A stretch of 64,000 bases of DNA from Latrodectus hesperus (GCA_037975125.1 JAJQOW010000025.1:417501-481500); one strand, 5' to 3'. Shown: positions 1 through 14,740, counted from the stretch's first letter. The notes: generated by a model not told the origin, from the letters alone. Translations and numbers: made by a program.

Positions 1-1452
<1,452 letters not shown>

Positions 1453-1529
1453 TTTTATGACGTAAGTTACACGTCGTTAAAATGTTAGTATAAATAAGAA
1501 TAAGAGTGCATTCCCATGAACGAAGTAAA

Positions 1530-2690
1530 ATGGGAATAACAGACATTGTACCATTTGAAAAAGGACTTATTATTGATACTTGTTTAGCAGAATTTTTGAT
1601 TTGGAAGACAAGATAATCTCACTGAATTCTAAAAAGCAGCCATTTCAAAGTTTGGAATCAGAATCCATAACCTACGTCTAGGAGAGTAGCTGTCGTTCAA
1701 ACACAGGTTAACAAGATCTTGATCAGAGTAATCTCGAAGGAAATTACCGGCAGAACAGGAACTTTAATGTGCTTCAAATTACAAAAAGGCTCTCTCCCAA
1801 TAGAGTTTCGCTTGAAACATGCTCAGAGAATTCTAGAAGATAGCAATTAATAGATGTTTGCTGGTGAGAACACCACTTATTTTGGCCCGAAATGCAAAAA
1901 TTCTCTTTGTGTTCTTCTTTTCAAAAAGTTCTTCTCATCGGGAAAGAAGTCCCTGAAAATCTGAAGAGTGGAAACTGTAATGTGGTCCGATGAATCATGG
2001 TACACCATATTTTGCACTGGTGGTAGACGTCGAATTTGGTGACAGCCATACCAAGGCATAAATCCATCTAGCTTTACTTGCACTATTGAAGGATTTGGTA
2101 GAAGTATCATGTTGTTGTTCCATCTGCATGCCTTCCGGTACATATCCCTGAGTGGACCTCTACCAGTTAGATAAAAGCAACCAAATGGTGTCTTCGTGAT
2201 TTTGAAGCAGGGACCAAGAAGATAACTCCCAATACTTGGCTTGCCATCCCCAGAGGTGTCGTTTCACATGGAGGCCATTGCGATCACATCCTACTTAATT
2301 GCTCCAATCGCTTTTAACGAACAAGACCGATCTTCGATTAAGCTGGGCTTTGAACTCACTGCTTTCCGATAATGAGAAAGATACCGTAACCAACCAAGTC
2401 AAAACGTCCACCCCCTTCAATTGTCATGTTATAGATCATGTCTGCTATCATAGAAGTGGTGTCTTGGTGTTCTCCTAGGACAAGAATGCGATCTTGATAT
2501 ACTGATAGGTCAAGTGAACTTTGTAATGTTGCCTTTTTGCTCTGATGGTGACAGATATTTCATGAATGATAATGCAACAAGAAATCGCGTCAAAATTGTT
2601 AATTCACTCATTAATTTTACTTCTAAGACCTTCCTTTGTAACTACAAAGGATGGTTCTTAACCCCATAAGAAATGTGTGAGTCTTTTTAC
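1530..2690 (+). pseudogene. Tc1-like transposase fossil, interrupted by a SINE
   Basis: Decayed transposase of the Tc1/mariner superfamily (cut-and-paste DDE/D recombinase acting at TA sites). A start-like ATG at 1530 gives MGITDIVPFEKGLII, resembling the Tc1 N-terminal helix. Near 1980 the frame reads WSDESW followed by GGRRRIW, the first catalytic-Asp block. The frame is then lost into SINE sequence (about 2165-2415). After the SINE, near 2545-2600, the frame reads GDRYFMNDNATRNR, the second catalytic-Asp block. Near 2655-2680 LNPIRNV corresponds to the usual NPIENVW block, with the third catalytic Glu apparently replaced by Arg. Several stops and frameshifts lie between. No terminal inverted repeats were found. 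The order and spacing of three conserved blocks make the family call fairly secure; the copy is inactive. Confidence 0.72.
2165..2415 (-). mobile_element. tRNA-headed SINE (family B), inserted in Tc1 fossil
   Basis: Read on the minus strand, this begins with a degenerate tRNA-like head (A-box-like GACTTGGTTGGTTACGG, B-box-like GTGAGTTCAAAG) near 2412-2350. It continues into a body that includes CCTCCATGTGAAACGACACC and ends near CAGGGACC...GAAGC at about 2195. The same body recurs at 26150-26290 (plus) and 28600-28885 (minus), and a relative lies at 7425-7770. It separates the first and second catalytic blocks of the Tc1 fossil, so it is younger. No clear target-site duplication was found. 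Confidence 0.65.
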
Positions 2691-2996
2691 TATATATTTT
2701 GTTTGATACTTTAATCATATGTCTCTCGTAAGTTAAACCTACATCTAAAATCATTTCAATATATGTTATAAGATGAGAGAAAGTATGCAAATGTCTACGA
2801 TAGTGTAAGCATGAGTATATTATTAATTTAAAATTTTAATGGATAGTAAAATAGTTCCCACTTTTGATATTTTGCTTAAATTTTGTGAACTGAGTATAAT
2901 AAGTGTTACTTCTATTTGATAATTTTACAGTATTTGTGCTTTAATACGTTGTTAATCATTTTAAACTTATGTTTAAAGTTTTTAAACATTGACATT

Positions 2997-3061
<65 letters not shown>

Positions 3062-3660
3062 TTATACTTACAAAGATAAATAAGTGTGTGTCCATTGTTT
3101 ATTTAAAAATTTAATCCCTAGCAAAACATTACTGCATTTATTTTTAAATTCAGTTTTAATACTCTAACGTGTTTCATACCATTTTTTTAAGAATTTTATA
3201 ATGTACTTAAGAAATATTTTTTAAAATTTTGAAAAATTTCGAAGATATTAATTTCATAATAAAAACTCTTGTGTTTTAGAAGTAAGTTTATCCCATGATT
3301 ATAATTTCTGCAAGGCATTTATAATAAAAGATCATTTTTGTTTCAGATGTACAAAGATAAATATTAAAAACTGAATTAAAATATAAAAATGGAATATATT
3401 TCAAAGAATTAATTTAAATTTTTTTACAGCTTTTTTTACAGAATTTTAAAAATGTTTTTACGTTCTTACTGTCATATTTTGCAGGCAAAGTATTATTATT
3501 GACATAAAATAGTACTAATTGAGGAATAAATGTATAGTAAGTGGATTTAAAAGTGAATTTGTTAACATTATTTTTTTTAAAAGTTTTAAACGCAAAGTAA
3601 TAATTCTACAAATTTTAAAACTTAATTCTACCAAGTTAAAAATATCGACTTTCAGTTTTT
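2690..3660. other. AT-rich non-coding DNA with (AT)n
   Basis: No gene signal. Contains a pure (TA)n microsatellite of about 60 bp at 3000-3060. Confidence 0.55.
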
Positions 3661-4150
3661 TTACTTGTTTCATTTAAGCTTCAACTTAAAAAGAGCTGTC
3701 ACCTCATCACTGGAAACATTTTTTAAACACCCCTGTGATGGAAACATAAAATCTTTATCTTCCAGAACATCGACACACCTCTTTGGCGATAAAAGCTCAT
3801 GTTTGTGGCTTCTTTTACACTTTCCCAGAAACGCAACTTTCGGATTCTATTATAGAAGTGTCGTAAATGTTAAGGTTCCGTTCGATAAACGAATAAGTAG
3901 AACCTTATATTAACAAAAAGGATTTAATGTCCTCGAAAATACTTCGAAAAGAACAATTTTAACCTTTTCGGGTGCGAAGATAAATTACATTGAGCATCAA
4001 GTAAAATGGGCAGTAAAAAAGGACACAAGGCAAACATTCTGTAGCGATCAAAGAGCATTTTGCTGTCTTTCGTGTACAGTGATTTAACAGCCAATAACGT
4101 CCAAACCAAGATAAAGTACGCCTTCCAGATATTTAGTGGCTTCAAAGAAA
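3660..4150. other. Higher-complexity island, function unknown
   Basis: About 480 bp with clearly higher G+C and lower repetitiveness than the flanks. It holds an 82-aa frame on the plus strand (3665-3913) and a 73-aa hydrophobic frame on the minus strand (3924-4145). Neither resembles a family I know and no splice-site logic was evident. It could be a regulatory element, an unrecognised exon or very old transposon DNA. I do not claim a gene. Confidence 0.3.
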
Positions 4151-5860
4151 AAAAAAATCAAAAGCTGAAGAAACCTGGAAACCTAAATTCACGATATAGT
4201 TTCTGTAAGAGTTAATTTTTAATGAAAAACATTATCAAATATACTTTTTTCTATTACTGGTTCGTTTCTTATTTTAAAAAAACGGACAAAATTAAGATTA
4301 TAAGATTGTTATTCAATTATTTGAAATTCAGGAAATAATTCTCAACATTTTGAAAAAAAAATCAGACAAATATTCCATACAAATTCTGTTTGATTTAAGT
4401 TTATAGAAGAACTTGCTTAGATGTATTGAAAAGCAATATAATGAACACATTAAGTAACCATGCTTTATTTAATATATTATAATATAATTTATTTATTGTT
4501 CCCATATTTTAAAATTGTATTTTATTCATTTTTAACTCAGCTCATATGGTTTTTTTTATTTAAATTGAAAACGCATTTGCATTTTTACATTTACATTACA
4601 AAAAGAAAAAAAAATGTTGCAAATATATGTGTACATATTTTTTTTCAAAATATATTAACAAATATAATAATGATTATTTTTATTTTGAAATTCAGTAATT
4701 GATTGTAGAAACACAGTTAATCACAAGAAATTAATTAAAAATAGTCATTTAATAATGATCTACAGATCCAGTGAAGTGATGCAATAAGCTGTGTTTATCG
4801 AAACAGAAGCAAAATTAAATTCCTTTTATTTATCTCATTTATCCTTGGAAACTCCAATAAGTTTACAAAAATATATATAAACCGGATTGATCAGAAAAGA
4901 CTTTCCTGAATTGAAATCCAATTTTTATATATCAGAAAAAAACAAATTAAATTATGGTTTACTTTTTACGTCAGTTAAAATCCACAAGGGAATGGAAATG
5001 TTTTTTGTACAAAAGCGAAGGCAACCCGAAAATGGAATAAAAAACGTACCAAATTTATATCCGATAAATTCTGGTTTATTGGAAAAAAGTATGAAATATT
5101 CAGTCTTATTTTAAGAAAAAAATATAAAATTGGATTATTTTAAAATACATAATTGTTGTAATTAAACAAAAGGTGCTCAATTCTAATGTAAAACTGTTGA
5201 ACAATAACTGAAATTTATAAACATGATATCTAAACGTTTTAGCTTAAATTTCTATATAATAAAAATAGTGCAGCTTTTTAACAGCTGGAAAAAGTGTGTG
5301 ATTGTTGTTTCTTTGTATTAAAAATAAAAAAAAATATTTTTGATTAAAATTAAATGAAGAAGACGCATTTTAGTGATGTCCGTTTAATATTGAGATTCTT
5401 GGCTCTTTAATCAAATGAATAACGGTTGGCATCAGTCAGAGTTGATACTCAAACATTTTCTTGACATTCTCTTTAATCTGATATATTTAAATATGAAAAT
5501 TTCTCCTGGAAGACAAGATATGTGTTGAGTGTTTGCAACGACTTTCAACTCTTAGGTTATACTCTACATGGTGTCTAAAAAAGGGTTTGAATAGTTTGAG
5601 GAATATTTTTAAGATTAAGATTACAAGAATTGAAGATTATAGAATTGGGGGAGACAATGATATTTAATATTATGACTAAATGAACCTGTACTTAATCTGG
5701 AATGTAAAGAACATAAGTTTCTATTGTGATACGGAATAAATATAAACAGCAAGTTTTAGTTTAAGGATCATACCCTGCGATTCTGAATATATCACATACA
5801 GCAGTCGAAGGGCTTTATATCACGTCTTAGAAGCAATATATTTCTCGCTTAAGATTTGTG
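4150..5860. other. AT-rich non-coding DNA
   Basis: Two open frames (4460-4702 and 4887-5114) are low-complexity Phe/Ile/Asn/Lys-rich translations of AT-rich DNA with no motif. Nothing else recognised. Confidence 0.5.
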
Positions 5861-6265
5861 TTGTTGTTGTTATTTTCCTATCTGGTTAGCCAATAGGCTA
5901 AACCAGTTCCATGACATCGTGAACAAACAAAAAGTTCAAAATAAGAAGAGGAGTTTGAAACAAGTCCTCTTCATGGATAAATTGGAATGTTTCAGCCTCT
6001 GTTTCTCAGACATTTTCATGAGATCATGAACAAACAAAAAGTTCAAAACAAGAAGAGGAGTTTGAAACAAGTCCTCTTCATGGATGAATTGGAATGTTTC
6101 AGCCTCTTATTCTCAAACGCGAAGCACCCAAAGGTAGAGGACTGACTTCACTCGAACTTCACCAAGTGGTTTTAACTTGGCCTTCACGCTAAGGGTGACC
6201 CTGCGAAGAGAAAACTCACGACGTACTTCGCTTATTCCATCCAGTGCCACCCTCTCACCACTTTC
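5860..6265 (-). mobile_element. (CAA)n-tailed dispersed repeat (family C), with internal duplication
   Basis: Starts on the plus strand with (TTG)n at 5862, i.e. a (CAA)n tail if read on the minus strand. It shares the AGCACC(C)AAAGGTAGA..CTGACTT segment (about 6122) with the copy at 56143-56650 and, more weakly, 44196-44490. The middle carries a 107-bp tandem duplication (about 5908-6014 and 6015-6121) that is nearly identical between copies. Read as a non-autonomous retrotransposon or fragment; its partner is unknown. Confidence 0.55.
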
Positions 6266-6517
6266 TTAAGATTTGTATTTTATTGATATAGATTCGCGGA
6301 AAAAATTGTTGCAATATTTATTGTTCTACTGACAGCAAATCACTCATGGGTTTGGCATAATCTGCTGTCAGTTCTCTGATGACGAAACTTAATTCTATTT
6401 GAAAGACTCCATAAATACATATAAAGAAGTTAGTTTAAAAAACTTAACATTCATGAAAAATTTTGTTAGATAAAATTTTTTAGCGTTTACCTTTACATAG
6501 TTTTAAGAAAATAGTGA

Positions 6518-6784
6518 CTTATCTATTGGTCAGCGTACCTGACTCCGGATAAGGAGGTTCTGGGTTCGAATCCCGGTTTAGGCATGAATGTACTTTCTCT
6601 CTCTATCTATCCTGTCTTTGTCCTTTCTGTGTATAAATGAGGTGTGAATGGTTGCCTACCTTATAAACGGGTTCCTAAGGCATGTGTGTATTGAGGAAGT
6701 CGGACTCCACACCTAAATATGGTTCAGTTGAAAAAGTGGAGCAGCGCACCCCATAATGCCAGCATAGCTGGCACACGACAACAG
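6518..6784 (+). mobile_element. tRNA-derived SINE (family A) with 14-bp TSD
   Basis: A head with a B-box (GGGTTCGAATCCC) near 6552 follows a partial A-box region (TTGGTCAGCGTACC). The body runs through TACTTTCTCTCTCT and GGACTCCACACC, and the 3' end is GCCAGCATAGCTGGCAC then ACGACAACA. A perfect 14-bp target-site duplication, TAAGAAAATAGTGA, flanks it at 6504-6517 and 6785-6798, proving insertion by retrotransposition. The B-box implies RNA polymerase III transcription as in other tRNA-derived SINEs; this copy lacks the first bases of the tRNA-like head. Confidence 0.9.
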
Positions 6785-6799
6785 TAAGAAAATAGTGAA

Positions 6800-7425
6800 A
6801 GATTATTTTACATATAAGTGTTCAATGTTTGTTAACACATTTACAGTCTAGAGAATGAACTGAACAGGGTAACATTTTAAAAGGCATTTATTACACTCAT
6901 ACCAAATAATAAATGCAAATACGCATTTATTATACACACAAAATACATAAACAAATCACACATATATGAATACTTTTAGAACGAGACATTATATATACAA
7001 AAACCAAGTTGGATGTTGCCAAAGAAGGAAAAGAAAATTTCTATAAAATAGGTATTGTGTCACCATAACGGCGAAATAACTGACAGAAAACTAGCAACAT
7101 GTTTTAATGAAGTTCTAAGAATGAAAAGATTTTCTGGAACAGGTTATGACAATTCATAAGCAAAATTTTCTTGAGGTTATTTTTATTCAGGAAAAGAGAG
7201 AAATACTTATTAACTATGAGCAGGGAAACCCTTTTTGAAACAAGTAATGCCATTTCATAAGTGAAATGCCCTTAGGCCATAATTTTCATTAATGAATGAG
7301 TACATCATTACATACATTTACTCTTGTAAAATATTTTGATAAAGTAATTACCAGCGAAACATTTTTATATCTTTACCTATTTTAACATCCTTAATTTAGA
7401 TCAATTCCTGAAACTTTTTATCAAT
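6800..7425. other. Non-coding DNA, no feature seen
   Basis: AT-rich sequence without a recognisable coding or repeat signature. Confidence 0.45.
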
Positions 7426-7770
7426 ATTGTTGTTGTTGTATAATTAGCATTTTACAGAAGTTGGCTATAGGCATTTCCACCTTTCAGCAATATAAAGGGA
7501 GAAAGTGATGGCACTTTATATAATGGGGCACCCAGTGGATGTGCCATCGTAGCTTCGAAAGTCGGTCTTCATGATTTAGAAGCAAAAGACCCTTCGATCC
7601 AGCCTGCTAACCCCAAAGGTAACACTTCACCTGGAGGACATAGTGACCATGACCTATTGAACGTGCCGCCATTAGTGAAAATGGCAGATCTTCCATTGGG
7701 TCAGAATTAAACTCACTATCTTTCGACAGCGAGAACGAACGTACAAACCAACCACGACCCCGCGACCACA
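7425..7770 (-). mobile_element. Composite SINE-like repeat
   Basis: On the minus strand there is a tRNA-like head near 7770-7705 (GTGGTTGGTTTGTACG and a degenerate B-box GAGTTTAATTC), a family-B-like body with an AGAAGC block, then a segment around 7555-7490 containing CCACTGGGTGCCCCATTATA. It ends in a (CAA)n tail at about 7433. The CCACTGGGTGCCCCATT segment matches the SINE at 37998-38250. Whether this is one mosaic element or two adjacent insertions is unresolved. Confidence 0.55.
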
Positions 7771-7858
7771 TTGACATCAATGTGACTTATTAGTATTTGT
7801 CAAAACAATATTTCAAAATTATAGCTTAGTTAAAAAACAGAATTCTGCCAGAATAATA

Positions 7859-7937
7859 CTGCGCATTCGATATAAACCATTATCCATTGATAAATATTTC
7901 ATTTATCAATGGATAATGATTTGCATCGATTACGCAG
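7859..7937. other. Long hairpin (37-nt arms, 5-nt loop)
   Basis: Arms 7859-7895 and 7901-7937 are reverse complements. The inner 18 bp (CATTATCCATTGATAAAT and its complement) are perfect around the loop ATTTC. The outer 19 positions match at 14, and one of the mismatches would be a G:U pair in RNA. It could be a small foldback element or a transcribed hairpin. No flanking duplication was noticed. Confidence 0.8.
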
Positions 7938-8206
7938 AGTAAGGAAGACAATATTTTAGGGATAAGCTATGGAGAACATGTCAATCTGAACTTGGTATGA
8001 TATGACTACCATGTTGTTCAAACAAAGCTATTCCATTTAAATATTCTTTTTTTATAATTCTCATTAATTTTCTTTTATTAAACTAAATAATGAATGCAAT
8101 GAAATTTTTTTAAAATATTTTTGAATTAAATGTAATTATTTTTTCAGCAACGATGTTCTACATTTTGTTCCATCTCTTTAATATCTGATAATTATTAGAA
8201 TTTGGC

Positions 8207-8472
8207 GCCGCCCGCCCTGTCTAGTGGTCAGAGTCTCTGACTACGGATAGGGAGATCCTGGGTTCGAATCCCAGTTCGGGCATAGACGTACTTTCTCTCT
8301 CTGTCTATCCTGTCTTTGTATGAATGGGTTGTAAATGGTTGCCTACCCTATAAACGGGTCCCTATGGCATGTGTGTAATGAAGAAATCGGACTCCACACC
8401 AAAATGTGGTTCAGATGAAAAAGTGAAGCAGCGCACCCCATATTCCCAGCCTAGCTGGCACACGACAACAAC
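8207..8472 (+). mobile_element. tRNA-derived SINE (family A) with 13-bp TSD
   Basis: Full-length copy, the best reference for family A here. The head has the A-box region TCTAGTGGTCAGAGTC and B-box GGGTTCGAATCCC (about 8262), then CAGTTCGGGCAT. The body includes TACTTTCTCTCTCTGTC, CCTATAAACGGGTCCC and GGACTCCACACC, and the 3' end is AGCCTAGCTGGCACACGACAACA. A perfect 13-bp target-site duplication, ATTAGAATTTGGC, is present at 8194-8206 and 8473-8485. The complete TSD argues for a relatively recent insertion. Confidence 0.93.
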
Positions 8473-8485
8473 ATTAGAATTTGGC

Positions 8486-10210
<1,725 letters not shown>

Positions 10211-10698
10211 CTTTGATCAGTTAGGCCCATTTGAAATTTTTTCATCTTAATAATAAAATTATGAAATGTCTTCATATCATTAAAAGTTCAGAAAATTAAT
10301 TTTTATAGTTGATAAGAACAATTTTAAATAAAATACCTGTCAAGAAAAATTTAATTGTATATTATTTAAAGAAATGTATTAATATTTAGTAAAAGTAATT
10401 ATTTTTCTAACAATTGAAATTATGTTCTTTATTTCTTAATATTTATTGTAAAATATTTGCTATTTATTTTAACTGGTTAGTCTAGTTATGTCATTTGAAG
10501 AGAAAATATTTATTTTTTATTTTTTGACATGTTAAATCTAGGTTATAGTATGTAAATTTTGCAAGAGATGGCGTTCCTTACTCAGTATTAATTGAACATT
10601 TTTCTAAGAAATTTGGATAATCTTTTTGATTTCACATGACTTCCTTTCTAACTATTGAGTATAAGGAATTTTAATACAAAAATGATATTTCAGTATAT

Positions 10699-10747
10699 AA
10701 ATATCTTAGCAATTTACGTAGAAACTTGCGTAAATTGCTAAAATATT
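10699..10747. other. Hairpin with ~20-bp stem
   Basis: Arms around 10699-10718 and 10729-10747 pair over about 19-20 bp, with a perfect core TAGCAATTTACG / CGTAAATTGCTA and a loop of about 10 nt. Function unknown. Confidence 0.75.
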
Positions 10748-10798
10748 CTTAATTGACTTTATTTTTTGCAAGAATTATATAAAAGTATTCTCTGAATC

Positions 10799-10818
10799 AC
10801 TAAACAATATTGTTTAGT
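10799..10818. other. Perfect 20-bp palindrome
   Basis: ACTAAACAATATTGTTTAGT equals its own reverse complement. It lies only 52 bp after the hairpin at 10699-10747. Confidence 0.85.
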
Positions 10819-11305
10819 ACTTTTCATCTGAATATGAAGTAAACCATTTATAAGTATTTGTATTTAATATATATTACTGTATAAGTTTAATAAAATAATA
10901 ATAGAAAATAATATTTACAAAAAAATACATTCATTAATATTTAATACATATTTACATAAATAAGTAGAATTCATCTAATATTTCAAAATCCAAAACTAAT
11001 CCATTTATATACTATCAATTAATAATTAAGTCAGATTTTGTAAGCCAATGCAGAAATTTTAATTGATTTTGTTGATTTTTAATTCAAATTTTACTTTTTC
11101 GTTTTATATTTAATTGATGATTTTGTGTTTATTACTAATAAATTCGTTATAATTATTTTTCTGTATTACTTTTCTAAATCACATTTTAAACATTTATAGT
11201 TCCTGAAGTGTCAAAATAAATTCGTAATGATGCAAAAGCAGTAATTAATTTTGATGTATAAATAAACGAGAAAAAATATTTTTAATATTTAAATAACTTT
11301 TTAAT

Positions 11306-11389
11306 GTGATTATTTAGCATTAAAAATGAAATTTCTAATGCTAAAATATCTTTAATGCTAAATAATAAATTTTTAATGCTAAATATCAC
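11306..11389. other. Inverted repeat with internal direct repeats
   Basis: Arms 11306-11327 and 11369-11389 pair over about 21 bp with one bulge (GTGAT[T]ATTTAGCATTAAAAAT). The loop holds two further copies of TAATGCTAAA. Looks like a small foldback unit. Confidence 0.7.
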
Positions 11390-12010
11390 AATTACCTTTA
11401 ATTTTTGAATAGTGAAATTTTTTGTGTGTGAATATTTAAATAAATTGTTTATTAATTACACACGTAGATAATATTTAATTGATTTGTTCAATATAATGAT
11501 GTTATTTTTAAAAAAATGAATGGATTATTAAAAACAAATATTGTTTCATTTGACATGAAATCTATGATTATTTATCGATAAATGAGTAACATGCTTTCAA
11601 ATTCCATTTTGTAACGAAATTTAAAAAAATTATTTTGTTTTCACATTATTTAATCATGAAAAAAAGGATTATTTAAATAATAACTTAAACTTCAATAGTT
11701 AAGACAGAAAATAAAATATCAACAATTTTTCTTTGCTACAACATTAATGGCTTCCAAATTGATTTATAATTTTGGTAATTCTTCTTGGTTATCTCAAAAC
11801 ACCAACATATTCATTATTTTTCAATATAAAAATGTATCAAACATTTTACTGTAGAGATTAAGGAAAATTTCCTCCTATTTCAAAAATATAAATTTTTACA
11901 TGCAGTAAAATTGAGTAAAAATTATATACTTTTATGGAGTAAGAATAATTTAATTGTAGAAAATTAAAAAATATCCATTTTTTGAATTTTCTTTTATATA
12001 GAAAATTATA
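11390..12010. other. AT-rich non-coding DNA
   Basis: No feature recognised beyond base composition. Confidence 0.45.
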
Positions 12011-12672
12011 TTATTTTTATAGGAAATAATTCGTATAATATTATTTTTATGTAAAATTATATAATTTTTTGTAGAAAAACTAATTAAAATAATATACTCA
12101 ATCAAGTATGGGTAAAAATAAAATATTTTTAAAATATTTTTTTTGAAAAATAGTTTTTTTTTCTAATTCTGAAATTTGGGATTTCTGTTGAAGCACTCTG
12201 GTTAACTTAAATTTTTAATATAATATTCATTAGTTCTTAAAATATTGCATCAAAGTAAAGAGAACAATTGTAGATTTTACAAGATTGCATTCATTGTCAA
12301 TGTAGATACTGATTTGTAATGTTTTGTCAATGTAGATACTGTCAATGTAGATAGAGATTGTCAATGTAGATACTTATTTTTATAGGAAATAATTCGTATA
12401 ATATTATTTTTATGTAAAATTATATAATTTTTTGTAGAAAAACTAATTAAAATAATGTACTCAATCAAGTAAGGGTAAAAATAAAATATTTTTAAAATAT
12501 TTTTTTTGAAAAATAGTTTTTTTTTCTAATTCTGAAATTTGGGATTTCTGTTGAAGCACTCTGGTTAACTTAAATTTTTAATATAATATTCATTAGTTCT
12601 TAAAATATTGCATCAAAGTAAAGAGAACAATTGTAGATTTTACAAGATTGCATTCATTGTCAATGTAGACAC
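12011..12672. repeat. 363-bp tandem duplication with embedded 14-15-bp minisatellite
   Basis: Two copies of a roughly 300-bp sequence begin at 12011 and 12374, exactly 363 bp apart, and are almost identical (for example GTTGAAGCACTCTGGTTAAC in both). Between them, about 12296-12373, is a short array of GTCAATGTAGATA-type units (four copies), the last abutting the second copy. This looks like a tandem duplication whose junction lies in, or expanded, a minisatellite. Confidence 0.9.
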
Positions 12673-13395
12673 TGAGTAAAGTCTTAATTACATTTTAAAT
12701 AATAATGTTCTTGTTTAAATTCAAAAATTTAAAAATTTTGTCTTAAATTAATTTGACGTTAAACTGTTTCCAGTTTGTTAATATATAACGGTCTGTTAGG
12801 ATAAAATAATTCAAATTTTTCAAATTTAACCATTCATTTTTTTCTATCTTTATTCGTTTGAGTGTATCGCTAAAATTAACTTTAGTATTACTCTGAGAAT
12901 ATATTCATTCTAGAAGAAGATACTGAGTACAATTTTGATTAAATTTTAAATAAGAATGTTCTTGTTTATATCCCAATTTTTTATAATTTTTTGTCTTAAA
13001 TTAATTTAACGTTAAACTATTTTCAGTTTGTCAATACATAACGGTCTGCTAAGATAAAATAGTTCAAATTTAACCATTCATTTTTTCCCTATCATTTCTC
13101 GTTTGAGTGTATAGCTAAAATTGACTCTCGTATTATTCTGAGAACATATTCATTGTAGAAGTGGGCACACACAATCTTGATTAAATTTTAAAATAATTTT
13201 TTTCTTGTTTATATTCCAATTTTTAAAATTATTTCTTAAATGAATTGAACGTTAAACAATTTTCAGTTTTTCAATATATAATGTGGTCTGTTAGTATAAA
13301 ATAGCTCAAAATTTTCAGATTTAACCATTCATTTTTTCCCTATCATTTCTCGTTTGAGTGTATCGTTAAAATTGACTCTTGGATTGCTCTGAATT
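12673..13395. repeat. Three-unit tandem repeat, ~240 bp per unit
   Basis: Three diverged units follow directly from the 363-bp duplication. Each contains AATGTTCTTGTTTA-like sequence, ACGTTAAAC, ACGGTCTGTTAG-like sequence, TTTAACCATTCATTTTTT and CGTTTGAGTGTAT in the same order. Successive units start near 12673, 12920 and 13160. This is satellite-like. Confidence 0.85.
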
Positions 13396-14740
13396 GTGAT
13401 CATTAGTCAGCAAACTACATTAACTTTATAACACTTGCTCAAGTTAAAAATAACATTTTTCTTAGCTAACTCAAACATTTAAACATTTAGATTTACCATA
13501 TTTTAGTAATAAAAAATGTTAAAAATGAAGGTGACTGAGATCTATTTTATATATAATTTTTCATATCAAATAGATTTCTTCTTCATTAGTCTGTTAGACC
13601 ACTAATTCAATAATGTCTCTCAAAGTGTAATTTACATAAATAAAATATTTTTGAAAGCATCTTAGGCTATAATTCAGATAACACTCAATAGCATTTTATT
13701 ATTTAAATGTTGAAATTCAGATAAACAATGTTATGAATTTGTTATGTTTTGTTTTAGATTCATGTTAAGTTTTGTTAAGCTTTGTTGAGAGTTTGATTTG
13801 TAATATTAAATTTTGTTTTCGATTTATATTCTAGACTATGATTATAACTAATGTTTGTTTCAAAAGCTAAATGATCTGTTAATGTTAAATGCCTTTTAAT
13901 TTTATAAATAATATGCAGAATTATTATAAAAAACTAAAATAATTCAAGAAAAACATTAGAATTATATTTTAAAATAGTAATACATTAATCATTATTATTT
14001 GTTTAATAGATTAACATAAAATGTGTAAAAATTACTCTTTTAATCTAACGATTTAACAAAATTAATTATAAATAAAATTTTATTTCTAATAATGTCACCA
14101 CAGAAAAGTTTTCCATAAAATAGCATGGATTATTTTAAAATTCATACTCTTCTCACATTCCATTTTCAAAGATGCCATTCGTAACATGCGGTATTCTATT
14201 ACAAAATACACTCTGATTTTATGTTTTTCAAATGTAAATTTACTTCAATGAATACATAATAGCACAAAGTTTTGCTGTTATGATTTAGTTTACCTAAAAA
14301 TTATGTTTACATATGTGAAAAGGGATACGTATGGTCACTGTGAATTTCCGGACTTAAATGATATGGAAAAGGTGGGAAAAATTATGATAAATCGAAACTC
14401 TTATTGTAAAACTTTTCAAAAGTTCAAGTATTTGAATATTTTTTTATTAGTTTCAATTGAAAAATATACATCCAAATACAACTTAGGATTACACATTTAT
14501 AAATATAATAATTTATTTATATCAGCTGATATATATAAATTGCAGTTAATAAATTTCATTGCCAAACAGACTTCAAATGTTTTTGACAGAACACAATTAA
14601 TTGAATGCGAAGTTTAGATACATACTATTTCTTCTTTTTTTCAATAGCGATATAAATAACATTTTATGAGATTGAAAGAGTAAAAGTCAATACAAGATGC
14701 ATGGAAAAACTAATATCAAGGATTACAGAGCAAAAAATAT
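13396..14740. other. AT-rich non-coding DNA
   Basis: A 104-aa frame at 14303-14617 has Asn/Lys/Ile/Tyr-rich low-complexity composition and no motif; I do not regard it as a gene. Nothing else seen. Confidence 0.45.

Noticed and set aside
4460..4702. 80-codon frame
   Set aside because: Phe/Ile/Asn-rich translation of AT-rich DNA with no motif.
6518..8290. tRNA-like sequences with good B-boxes as true tRNA genes
   Set aside because: They do not fold into a full cloverleaf, are followed by a shared SINE body and are bounded by target-site duplications.
12011..12672. 363-bp duplicate pair as LTRs of a retrotransposon
   Set aside because: The copies are essentially adjacent with no internal coding region, primer-binding site or target duplication; tandem duplication explains them.
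14303..14617. 104-codon frame
   Set aside because: Biased composition of AT-rich DNA, no recognised domain or splice context.
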